The notes under the pieces: generated by a model
Database searches by the model: none
What the model was told of the DNA's origin: nothing
Seen by the model: the letters and a program-made list of their open reading frames with translations, nothing else
Translations under genes and position numbers: made by a program
Source of the DNA: Aphrocallistes beatrix
Taxonomy: Eukaryota > Porifera > Hexactinellida > Sceptrulophora > Aphrocallistidae
Reading direction: 5' to 3'
Assembly: GCA_963281255.1 (NCBI GenBank)
Contig: OY725493.1
Coordinates: 991,550 to 1,055,549 of the forward strand
DNA length: 64,000 nucleotides
Shown: positions 38,201 to 41,995 of the stretch, one piece after another
How positions within the stretch are numbered: position 1 is the stretch's first letter
Layout: every line of letters begins with the position of its first letter

Positions 38201-40544
38201 AGTGTCAGGAGAAGTTATAAACGCCTCTCTCCTCACGTCACAGCTTAGAGAAGTGCTGATGAACATAACACAGGCGCGAGATACTGCAGAAGAAACAAGA
38301 AGAGCCATAGCAGCAGAAAACACGAAAATAATAATCGCACAGGCCAGTATAGACTCGAGTCAGATGCGAGTTGCATTAGACTCGGAGAGAAGTGAAAATG
38401 TCACAGCACAGCTCTCTTCAGTGAACTCAACGGTAACTTCATTCATGGGAGAGTACAATAAGAACCGAATGCAGCTGAGTGCAGTGGAGCAGACTTCAGA
38501 CGACGTAGCTGCAGTACGGAACGAGTCTAGGCTGTTCCTATCTCGGGCACACTCACAAGCGGAGGCAACCGCTAACAGGACAGCTGTCACCAGAGTCCTG
38601 GCCGAGGAGAAGGAGTCGAGAGCTGACTCCTCGCTCGCCTCTGTTCGAGCCCTGCAGGAGAAGACAGATAGCGTGACTACTACCGCTGCCGCTGTGCATA
38701 ATGCTTCAGTCGCGGTTTTTAACGCTGCACGAGATGTTGATGAAATCGCTAAGCAAGGGCTGGAACTACAGGCGGGGAACCTAACACTGCTGAGAGAACT
38801 CCAGCGGTCAGCTGTGGAAACTGAATCGATCCTAACGGAATCACTCTCCCTGGCTGGGGTAGAGCCTAGCAGGGCTGAAGTACTATCAGAAGAGATCAAC
38901 AGACTGTACGTGCCCGAGACAGTGGTAGAGAGTATCAGTGCGGATGCTGACACCAGCCTCGTGCGAGCGAGAGCAGCCGAGGAGGTCGCTCTTCAAGCCC
39001 GGCTCGCGGCTTCTAACGCCTCTAGGCTGCTCGGTGACATCGTGAATACTCTCAACTTCACTCAGCTAACTCAGACCATGACAACCAATGTCTCCATTGA
39101 AAATGCAAAGAATGCACTGGCGTCTGCAGCCATAGCGATAGGAGAGTTCTATGAAGGCAGTGAGGAGCTCGTGGAAACCTCAGAGAGGATATTCCAGCTG
39201 GGGAGGGGAGTGAGAGGAATTCGGAGCGGGATAAATGGGAAGTTCTCGGAGAGTGTGGTTAATGCTACAGTAGCAGTAGGGGGGTGCTCTTCAGCGTGTT
39301 CACTGGCAACTCAACTTGCTACCATAGCAAACCAGTCAGCTAACTCGACAGGATCTATTTCCGACTACCTTTCATTCAAGGAGACTATTGTCACCAATGA
39401 ACTGAACATGGTGCAATCAATTCTGAACAGCACTAGCAGTCTAGTGCAAAATGTAACCAGCGTGCAGCTGTCTGAGCTGAGTGAGCTAATGCTAGAGTTG
39501 GAGAGAGAAGAGGAGGCTATTGATGCGTTGCTGGGAGTGGCTGAGGATCTCGAATTGAAGATAATCCAAACAGAACGCTCTATATCTGGACTGGCAGACC
39601 TGTACCAATCCTGTCCCAACTAACTTTATTTTGTCATAGATATTTGTACTCGCTATTTATCCTAGTTTCAATACTCCTGTACCATATCATCTTTCTTATT
39701 ATAAACTTTAAATATATCATTGAAACTCACCTGTTTCGTCCGAAGGATATCTGCCTCTGCAGAGCTATCACTGAGTTCTTCCTCCAAAGGTAGGGGGGGA
39801 ACCCACCGCACGTTAGCTGAATCGTGGTATCTATTTGGGGTGAGTACCGGGGGGGAACATCCGGCTAGGAACCTCAAGGTATCCCCCTCAGTCAGGAACC
39901 TGACCCCCCACACAGCTCCCAGAGTGTCCTCCCAGTACACACTCGTGTGGTCAGCCCTCGCCACTTTAACCCTAGGTAACAGTATGGCGCCCAGCTCACA
40001 GCTCAGGTCATCTCGGTGTATCGTTACTGTGTACCCATCTTCAGGATCTACAGAAATGTCACAATGAGAGACAGGAGGCAGGAATGAGAATTGCACCAAA
40101 TAATCACCACTAGGGCGATTTTAAATACCAAATACCCATGTCTGTTGAGGGGTAAATGCACTGGTTAGGAGCAACAGCATAAAACAAAAATGCATTTGCT
40201 AGAATATTTGTATTTTTGAGGATTGTAGAGTTTGATATCCGTTTTGTAAGTACGCTGGTTCTCTTACCGTAGTTGTGCTTGGACAGAGTCAACGTGCTCC
40301 TCCTCCTAATGAGGCTCTCCCACTCTCCCTGCACAGTCAGTCGGTATGTCAGAGCGGGCAGAGTGAGAATCTGTCTGCTATCCCGCGCGCCACGTCCCCA
40401 CTGCCTACTCTGTCGGGCGGACTCTGTTCCTACGACAGGGTCGGGATTGGATCGAGCAGCGACTGAATAGGTCTTTCCTTGAGGTGATAATGACTCTATT
40501 CGGTCTAAGATCCCTCCCATTACGCTAAACCATTGAGATATCAT
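6455..40544 (-). CDS. TIAM: TIAM/Still life Rac guanine-nucleotide exchange factor (12 exons)
   Basis: Rebuilt from 12 exons on the minus strand: 40544-40268, 40047-39731, 32489-32307, 32246-31856, 31793-31452, 30400-30117, 29745-29471, 28418-28217, 24790-24470, 22623-22383, 11701-11176, 7427-6455. All junctions are GT-AG, all phases agree, and the sum is 4332 nt (1443 residues plus stop). Domains in order: WH1 (~70-190), a Ser/acid-rich linker, PH (~505-620), coiled coil and Ex (~620-740), RBD (~800-880), PDZ (~890-985), DH (~1100-1290) and PH. The family activates Rac1 at membranes downstream of Ras and polarity cues. The N-terminal WH1 is the layout of Drosophila Still life. Diagnostic matches are YRTKCYISSL...LPNHDSFLAA in Ex, LPIQRILRYPLFLRNM in DH and IWLNP...GKWKKGEG in the last PH. 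At least eight other genes lie in its introns. Confidence 0.92.
9613..10240 (-). mobile_element. Tc1/mariner-type transposon relic
   Basis: Inverted ends of at least 25 bp (starting CACTGCCGGTCAAAAAGAAT) are flanked by TA. The inside carries on the minus strand (9812-10015) a 67-residue frame with the paired-like helix-turn-helix of Tc1 transposases: NQREVAKMVRYSQKSVGEIL, then RRHGL, ending GRPRVT. At 628 bp the element lacks the catalytic DDE part, so it is an internally deleted, non-autonomous copy. Confidence 0.85.
10299..10686. mobile_element. Long-TIR MITE (GGGCCTTATTCACTAAG ends)
   Basis: 388 bp, bounded by ~45-bp inverted repeats that begin GGGCCTTATTCACTAAG and continue into AAAACTTAAGATTTGCTTAA. 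It is flanked by ATT on both sides (CATTG if the outer G is placed in the target site). No coding capacity. The GGGCC start and 3-bp duplication would fit PIF/Harbinger, but the superfamily is a guess. Confidence 0.75.
11098..11120. repeat. (GT)n microsatellite
   Basis: Short run of alternating GT inside TIAM intron 11, about 55 bp from the splice donor of exon 11. Confidence 0.9.
11176..11701 (-). CDS. TIAM: TIAM exon 11: second half of PDZ and start of DH
   Basis: GGQADIFCMAQGDELTHINN completes the PDZ (GDELTHIN core). The linker leads to LTQCCNELVLTEKEFIASLE, helix 1 of DH. It sits 10.7 kb from exon 10; the bZIP genes lie between. Confidence 0.88.
12212..12559 (-). CDS. Small Maf-like bZIP protein, copy 1 (divergent)
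   Basis: Intronless, 115 residues, ATG at 12559. The layout follows small Maf proteins: an extended-homology-like helix (LPDELILKLSCKDLSALLKS), a basic stretch KIKDRRRLLQSRRDTINSRE, then a short zipper (FLADLKQEKTDLLAEKLTLV). The bZIP N-x7-R signature reads S-x7-R (SRRDTINSR), and the Tyr typical of Maf (RGYA) is Asp here. It is the most divergent of four related genes in this TIAM intron. A sequence-specific DNA-binding or dimerising role is inferred from family only; loss of the Asn makes normal MARE binding doubtful. Confidence 0.72.
   Translation of the reverse strand: MAENNQNTATQTTEDSLVLNSLIHSLPDELILKLSCKDLSALLKSLNATPEAVVKIKDRRRLLQSRRDTINSREKSRKFLADLKQEKTDLLAEKLTLVGDIQRYKDILDIEAESK
12581..12613 (-). 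promoter_or_regulatory. Putative core promoter of bZIP copy 1
   Basis: On the minus strand, ATAAAAA (12613-12607) is followed 12 bp later by AGAGAACAACAGAA (12594-12581), then the ATG at 12559. The same motif pair stands before copies 3 and 4. Confidence 0.5.
14375..14460. repeat. Dispersed repeat fragment (CGCCCCCAGACCCCC family)
   Basis: A GC-rich island in AT-rich intron with CTGGGGGGCATACAGCGCCC and CCAGACCCCC, related to the stretch at 24930-25050. Probably the end of a degraded non-autonomous element. Confidence 0.4.
15703..15710 (+). promoter_or_regulatory. TATA box of bZIP copy 2
   Basis: TATAAAAA lies 51 bp upstream of the ATG at 15761. This is a usual TATA position for a short 5' UTR. 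Confidence 0.55.
15761..16120 (+). CDS. Small Maf-like bZIP protein, copy 2
   Basis: Intronless, 119 residues, and the only copy on the plus strand, so antisense to its host TIAM. The extended-homology-like region is IVELRELLIQVNATSAMKER. The basic region is RKRRRALKSRIYARKNRQKK and the zipper LNNERDELEKEKKQLEKEIT has heptad Leu/Ile spacing. The signature is SRIYARKNR, so Ser replaces the bZIP Asn, while the Tyr that marks Maf proteins is kept. The N-terminal ~45 residues (rich in Tyr and Gln) are unrelated to the other copies. Nested in TIAM intron 10. Confidence 0.78.
   Translation: MEYHSLNNYKFQYLPHPYQSWQQKRIAPLILSDQTIENTGIVELRELLIQVNATSAMKERIRKRRRALKSRIYARKNRQKKREETTCLCGLNNERDELEKEKKQLEKEITFYFRFISPN
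16121..18325. other. Repeat-rich intronic stretch
   Basis: No gene seen. Holds the repeat at 16360-17480 described separately; the remainder is AT-rich intron. Confidence 0.45.
16360..17480. repeat. Dispersed non-coding repeat with (CAAA)n tail
   Basis: Two copies of a GCTTCGCTTGC / GACACTGTGTGTCCGCAGAG module (16360-16415 and 16757-16812). These are followed by two diverged copies of a ~75-bp segment sharing TGTCAACCGTTGGAAGCTA (16862-16935 and 16998-17070). The end is TCGGACAAACAAACAAACAA just before 17480. The layout suggests the 3' end of a non-autonomous element, class unclear. Confidence 0.45.
18326..18649 (-). CDS. Small Maf-like bZIP protein, copy 3
   Basis: Intronless, 107 residues, ATG at 18649. 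Residues ~19-45 (LPDNVIQHLDIVSLREMLSL) match the Maf extended homology region (LTDEELVTMSVRELNQHL in MAFG). The basic region is DRRRCLKSRIYADFARRRHR and the zipper LNQIKQSLKAEKALLLADIS. The N-x7-R signature is S-x7-R (SRIYADFAR), with the Maf Tyr kept. It is a close paralogue of copy 4, 3 kb away: the first ~95 residues align without gaps and differ at about one in five positions. Copy 3 lacks copy 4's acidic tail. Like mammalian small Mafs it has no activation domain. Confidence 0.82.
   Translation of the reverse strand: MQNFESIKFDGGYFSDLILPDNVIQHLDIVSLREMLSLMGADNTMKSRIMDRRRCLKSRIYADFARRRHRELMDNLNQIKQSLKAEKALLLADISFYKDKIESSARL
18692..18728 (-). promoter_or_regulatory. Core promoter of bZIP copy 3
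   Basis: TATAAATA (18728-18721) is followed 15 bp later by AGAGAACAACAGAA (18705-18692) and the ATG at 18649. The whole block is conserved upstream of copy 4. Confidence 0.62.
19209..19564. mobile_element. hAT-like MITE (CAGGGATGGG / CCAGCCTTG ends)
   Basis: 356 bp. The ends are imperfect inverted repeats: CAGGGATGGGGTTGGTTAAC against the reverse complement of the right end, CAAGGCTGGATTCGGTTAAC. The direct repeat ATAAAGA stands at both sides (19202-19208 and 19565-19571), consistent with a slightly decayed 8-bp hAT target duplication. Non-coding. Confidence 0.72.
19932..20083. mobile_element. pogo/Tc1-like MITE (CAGTCGACTCTGCTTAAT)
   Basis: 152 bp with inverted ends CAGTCGACTCTGCTTAATAG and CTATTAAGCGGAGTCGACTG, flanked by TA duplications. 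An internal copy of the end motif (CTCCGCTTAATCGGGGCA) is also present. Relatives lie at 25398 and 47901. Non-coding. Confidence 0.82.
20126..20213. repeat. (TAA)n microsatellite
   Basis: About 88 bp of ATA/TAA triplets directly downstream of the pogo-like MITE. The poly-Asn and poly-Ile frames here are artefacts. Confidence 0.95.
20613..21378. mobile_element. 766-bp element with ~190-bp inverted repeats
   Basis: Arms of about 190 bp (20613-20800 and 21195-21378) are near-perfect reverse complements. They begin CTTAGGGCATTCAAAAAGTT, run through GATCAGCTTCCAATTTATAT and end near the start of CATCGGTTTAGGGTAGT. TA flanks both sides. The ~390-bp centre has no gene. The TA site fits Tc1/mariner, with a MITE-type structure. 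Confidence 0.82.
21546..21914 (-). CDS. Small Maf-like bZIP protein, copy 4
   Basis: Intronless, 122 residues, ATG at 21914. Close paralogue of copy 3: shared start MQN(F/L)ESIKFDG, shared SIVSLREMLSLMGADDMMKS, basic region ARRRCLKSRAYAEMARRRHH, and zipper LVRIKQRLRVEKVLLLADIG. Again Ser replaces the bZIP Asn (SRAYAEMAR) and the Maf-type Tyr is kept. It carries an extra acidic tail (DESPEDESSDETSNLPLN) that copy 3 lacks. No frame damage, so selection has probably kept it open. Confidence 0.82.
   Translation of the reverse strand: MQNLESIKFDGQYFSNLILPDDVIQHISIVSLREMLSLMGADDMMKSRIMARRRCLKSRAYAEMARRRHHQFMANLVRIKQRLRVEKVLLLADIGFYKDKIESSDESPEDESSDETSNLPLN
21956..21992 (-). promoter_or_regulatory. 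Core promoter of bZIP copy 4
   Basis: TATAAATA (21992-21985) is followed 15 bp later by AGAGAACAACAGAA (21969-21956), with the ATG at 21914. Spacing is identical to copy 3. Confidence 0.62.
22383..22623 (-). CDS. TIAM: TIAM exon 10: end of RBD and first half of PDZ
   Basis: DYYIQLKLDRSDQ ends the RBD. HVIDLYPVDEVPLGFSVEVI opens a PDZ domain with the carboxylate-binding loop as PLGFSVE. Donor G|gtgagt, phase 1. Confidence 0.85.
22624..24469. other. TIAM intron 9 (no gene seen)
   Basis: 1.85 kb of AT-rich intron. Apart from the foldback element at 23558-23699 nothing is recognised. A short frame at 23010-23315 on the plus strand has no recognisable domain. Confidence 0.5.
23558..23699. mobile_element. 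142-bp CpG-rich foldback MITE
   Basis: Inverted arms begin TGTTGCAGTGCAAACGCGAG and contain TGGTGTACACGCGTGTACAC, part of a perfect 22-bp palindrome present once in each arm. TACA flanks both sides. CpG content stands out from the AT-rich intron. No coding capacity. Confidence 0.8.
24470..24790 (-). CDS. TIAM: TIAM exon 9: Ras-binding domain
   Basis: A basic linker (RTPAKRKRLKQVLELL) precedes the ubiquitin-like RBD: SVDIKYPDGKISQIAIEYS, then a helix (AILDVLLNTCINRNLDPQ). Acceptor tatttag|GAGCAG, donor CAG|gtaacg. Confidence 0.8.
24930..25050. repeat. Dispersed repeat fragment with GGGGGG...CCCCCC dyad
   Basis: GGGGGGTTATAGCCCCCCAG, then ACCCCCCTTTT and TTCGCTCGCTACGCTC. The core resembles the patch at 14375-14460. 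Likely a degraded non-autonomous element. Confidence 0.4.
25398..25545. mobile_element. pogo-like MITE, degraded copy
   Basis: The intact end CAGGTGACTCTGCTTAATCG follows TA at 25396-25397. The inside, read on the minus strand, matches the 19932 element (ACATAGAAGCTAATACTAAA, then CTCCGCTAAATCGGGACA). The far end is degenerate. Confidence 0.65.
26527..28017 (-). CDS. SLC2-type sugar transporter (MFS)
   Basis: Intronless, 496 residues, about 12 predicted membrane helices, the family's normal length. SLC2 marks: GRVFAGISAGVCFTAVPLY after TM4 with a following acidic residue (YTGEV), the loop motif GLFGRKSL between TM2 and TM3, its repeat VIDRIGRKTL between TM8 and TM9, and the C-terminal LPETKKLSVKEIERLF. 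This pattern is nearest to GLUT6/8-type and Tret1-type facilitators of hexose or trehalose; the substrate cannot be read. The QLS-type motif in TM7 is not obvious. It lies in the TIAM intron between the Ex and RBD exons, on the same strand as TIAM. Confidence 0.85.
   Translation of the reverse strand: MRNYLKNTSLFQFGSWKVLFVTLLVNVSTFKLGFGLGFTSPTSHQLLHSGILSHYTFPIFSSIYALGVAVGCGCVVPLLGLFGRKSLIIFSSLISTSAWLLIASTSSPITLISGRVFAGISAGVCFTAVPLYTGEVAHHRVKGFFAGFFGLSLRLGTLTSYILGIFVSFRWLALAPVFLDIIHVPILTVVCSSPTWLISRHLYSRGRAALLRLGRSEADARQECDEVEEVMTDREARGRGLRKSVLLLFQKYNFKALTVGLAYMLFEPLTGTDVIDAYASTILSENDFQLIDPNSASLFFPLFAITANVMLLFVIDRIGRKTLTIISGSGIILCLFSMSLYVYTTHTIDNAYFHNSTWHHEYVSIWPLINLAGVRFLHGLGWGSVGFILLGELFPAKVKSILAGISSVGSWVVIFLVLLLFPYLSNLIGYGATFAILGTINIGSILFVILFLPETKKLSVKEIERLFEERTIFCGCSRKKNESRTGEIELQLIAMQ
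28217..28418 (-). CDS. TIAM: TIAM exon 8: Ex subdomain
   Basis: KCYISSLSSIDLPNHDSFLA matches TIAM RCYLASLQGGELPNPKSLLA. It completes the PH-CC-Ex module that binds adaptor proteins in TIAM1. Donor AGG|gtatgt, phase 0. Confidence 0.88.
28683..29312 (+). CDS. Coiled-coil protein, unidentified (nested in TIAM)
   Basis: About 209 residues from the ATG at 28683 (MSDSEFPSHYTVSKQ); an in-frame ATG at 28626 would add 19 residues. A Ser/Pro-rich spacer (residues ~35-50) precedes a long coiled coil (~60-190: LETQLGCVEQENGILKEKLE and EEKIRELTAQLKKHKEAHKH). A Gly-rich tail closes it. I do not recognise the family. It fills most of the 1.05-kb TIAM intron between the coiled-coil and Ex exons, on the opposite strand. 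Coding is supported by an uninterrupted frame with higher GC than the flanks. Confidence 0.66.
   Translation: MSDSEFPSHYTVSKQIVDCILLQEQMIQVLFRERKSRPSPSPLNSPTPTKGSSSVHYSVTEGFLEIQNLETQLGCVEQENGILKEKLEAETERAEKSAAESEILSRQLEREKETFENAFGLMRTRALQENSKNEDLSARSAALEAMLTKKDQELECKEEKIRELTAQLKKHKEAHKHLLSDMSLKMQQELYIDRVVGGGGSGEGKRKHV
29471..29745 (-). CDS. TIAM: TIAM exon 7: end of PH and coiled coil
   Basis: AITQGEVKKWINQIHCSAA forms the closing PH helix (compare TIAM ENWITAIHSACA). A coiled coil follows, ending in LLQAELYR, like TIAM KFHMDLFR. Donor phase 2. Confidence 0.9.
30117..30400 (-). CDS. TIAM: TIAM exon 6: N-terminal PH domain
   Basis: Carries SGWLEVCKLLSRKKK, then RLRWRGYWCSVKGASLVLH and RNHVFSLSLSNGCAFYLQ. 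This is the TIAM PHn pattern (RKWKHYWVSLKG...FVFCLSNSLGDAFLFQ). Its acceptor lies only 58 bp from the start codon of DECR2 on the other strand. Confidence 0.9.
30459..31307 (+). CDS. DECR2: Peroxisomal 2,4-dienoyl-CoA reductase
   Basis: Intronless, 282 residues. This short-chain dehydrogenase reduces 2,4-dienoyl-CoA with NADPH during peroxisomal oxidation of unsaturated fatty acids. Seen: the nucleotide-binding Gly motif [20 protein letters not shown], the [10 protein letters not shown] motif typical of DECR2, a [18 protein letters not shown] helix with the family Lys, and [14 protein letters not shown]. The C-terminus is SKL, the canonical PTS1 signal. Human DECR2 shares the same blocks and tail (FSAKL). 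It lies antisense within a 1.05-kb TIAM intron, its ATG 58 bp from the TIAM PH exon, so the two transcription units must overlap. Confidence 0.95.
   Translation: [282 protein letters not shown]
31452..31793 (-). CDS. TIAM: TIAM exon 5: linker before PH
   Basis: Starts EFRDDLAALDDAVNKLEL, a short predicted helix, then a Ser-rich stretch. Phase 1 at both ends; the donor is ATA-G|gtaaga. Confidence 0.78.
31856..32246 (-). CDS. TIAM: TIAM exon 4: acidic linker
   Basis: Acidic, Ser-rich linker (e.g. DNDSDADSDKDLDPVLVELE), probably disordered. It starts after tttgcag and ends CTA-G|gtatgt, phase 1. Confidence 0.72.
32247..32306 (-). other. 60-bp stop-free TIAM intron
   Basis: gtaagg ... tttgcag, 60 bp, divisible by 3, with no stop in frame. 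Splicing would remove 20 residues; retention would add them (VRVPVTFSECQMFYCIECLQ). Confidence 0.55.
32307..32489 (-). CDS. TIAM: TIAM exon 3: linker
   Basis: Begins after tatag with NVEDAYDPLDSSLRISPGW and ends at TCAGAA|gtaagg, both phase 0. No known domain. A stop-free 60-bp intron separates it from exon 4. Confidence 0.7.
32822..39623 (+). CDS. Laminin chain with IV-B and IV-A domains and coiled coil (2 exons)
   Basis: Exons 32822-37067 and 37834-39623, phase-1 GT-AG junction (GYTG|SVPRCDKC), 2011 residues. Signal peptide MNHFPLIIGLFLLSLSPSCL. Laminin N-terminal domain ~23-245; five EGF-like (LE) modules to ~490, the last interrupted; a IV-B/LF-type domain ~493-675 (SGFFIPSPEHLTFEGESG...WLDSVLLVP); LE modules ~680-880; a IV-A domain ~910-1080 (VYFRAPRVPFLGDRSLSYGL...LANLTSIQIRARYSE); LE modules ~1085-1415; then a ~590-residue coiled coil with many Asn-glycosylation sites, ending LADLYQSCPN. 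The CPQC at the coil start and the Cys near the C-terminus fit disulphide bonding in a laminin trimer. There are no LG domains, so it is a beta/gamma-type chain, closest overall to gamma. It lies entirely within a TIAM intron, antisense to it. Confidence 0.93.
37068..37833 (+). other. Only laminin intron, with ACTTGCTAC/GTAGCAAGT repeats
   Basis: 766 bp. Repeated TTTACTTGCTAC and GTAGCAAGTAAA words joined by T- or A-runs. An inverted repeat spans 37357-37481 (GGGATTTACTTGCTAC against GTAGCAAGTAAATTTCCC). Further GTAGCAAGTAAA words lie at about 37640 and 37705. Probably an unstable or foldback element. Confidence 0.6.
39624..39730. other. Laminin 3' end against TIAM exon 2
   Basis: Only 107 bp separate the laminin stop codon from TIAM exon 2 on the other strand, so the laminin 3' UTR probably enters that TIAM exon in antisense. 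TATTTATCC-type AT-rich sequence only. Confidence 0.4.
39731..40047 (-). CDS. TIAM: TIAM exon 2: core of WH1
   Basis: Carries VYWEDTLGAVWGVRF followed by FLAGCSPP, which parallels the VYWKD...WGLNF...CCSP core of the Still life WH1 domain. Donor CAG|gtgagt, phase 0. The next exon lies 7.2 kb away, across the laminin gene. Confidence 0.85.
40268..40544 (-). CDS. TIAM: TIAM exon 1: start and first part of WH1
   Basis: ATG at 40544 (MISQWFSV). The donor after TAC-G is followed by gtaaga, phase 1. The end, LTLSKHNY, joins exon 2 as NYDPEDGYTV across a 220-bp intron. Confidence 0.75.
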
Positions 40545-41995
40545 AGATAAATCTTACCATGGTATTATTATGATACCGAGATATCTTGGTTATAATCGAG
40601 ATTTAATGAAATTTTTTCTGTGTTTTTATTTTTCTTGAGATAATAAATCTCAATCCATATACGTATCCGCTAGTTTTGACCGACGAAACCGATTTCCAAA
40701 TCCTTCAATTAATTGACTTAAAACCTCCTAACAATCAACCAACGGCGGCGGTTAATTAAACAGTTAGAGTCAAATCCAGCCTTCCTAAAGGAATGCAACT
40801 TATCCAATTTAATGAGATGATTCATCGAAACAATAATTGAGAGGTCTTGAACTACCCATGTAAGATGATGCAAGTAGTACACGCTACTCAGTATTAACAA
40901 TTCACGAGGTTAAATTGTAGAAATCATTCCGCTGATCGTACTATTCTCGCCCTTGTAAGGAATATTTGCTAACACCATCATGCATGCTATCCATTAAGAC
41001 GAACGTCACAAAACCATTATCGTCGAGCAGTGAGCCTCGAGATTAATTAATATACAAATCCAATTGTCCATCAAACTCTCGATTCTATAGCTGTATTGTA
41101 AGAAGTCAGGCCTCGTGCTTACACACCTGCCAGCCTTAACTGATCTAGCAGAGGGCATAGCAGTGTTGAATTTAACTTTCCGACTCAATACAAAAGTATT
41201 ATACGACACATATAGTAGCAAAAAGTCGACAGAATAGAGAAAATTCGTGAAAAAAAGACAAGAAATTTAGCTCAATAAGCTATGAGCCTAAAATAGCCAA
41301 TCGCACAAATGGCTAGGTTTTCGTTTTATCTCCGTTAATTCATTAGCATCATTGCTCGGATTAGGAACACAGCCGTGTGGGATGTCTGCAGATTCGCACT
41401 GGAGCGACTAAGTTCTGTGAGTTTGGCGGGCATTCATAGCCAATTTTGCAGTTATTAGCTGGTAAATTGTGGGTGAATTTCGCCAAGCGTGTGTTTTCCC
41501 TCCTTGGCAACGCTTAGGCAGATTCGTGCTCCGTCACCAAATATCTGACTTACGGTAACGAGGTTTATATACAAACCAAGGTGTGGTTTGTGGTTTCTTT
41601 TTAAGGTTTTTCAAGCCATTAACAGTTCGTCACGTATATATATTATTGAATTGAGAAGCAATACCTAAGTACACGCGTGGTGAAGCCTGATGGTCTTTAT
41701 TAAATCCATTCCTTATCAAACATTCTACGCACGTATAGAATGTAATTAATTAAAATAGATGTGGAATTGTATGAATATATTGTGTTTTGTAGAAAACAGG
41801 AAATGTCAACTCCTAACGTCCACCTAGCATGCATTGCATTCTGGACAAAGAAGTGATTTATTAATTATGATATTAGCCAGTCTATGGTATGTGTGCATAG
41901 TAGTAATAAAACATAATAATAAGAATATTGACATCTAAAATTCAGATGGGTATGAAGGACAGGCCTTGCACAGCTCATCTAATTCTGTGTAGAAA
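40545..41995. other. Spacer between TIAM and TENT4
   Basis: 1.45 kb, AT-rich. It should hold the TIAM promoter and the TENT4 3' UTR. No gene or clear core promoter seen. Confidence 0.45.
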
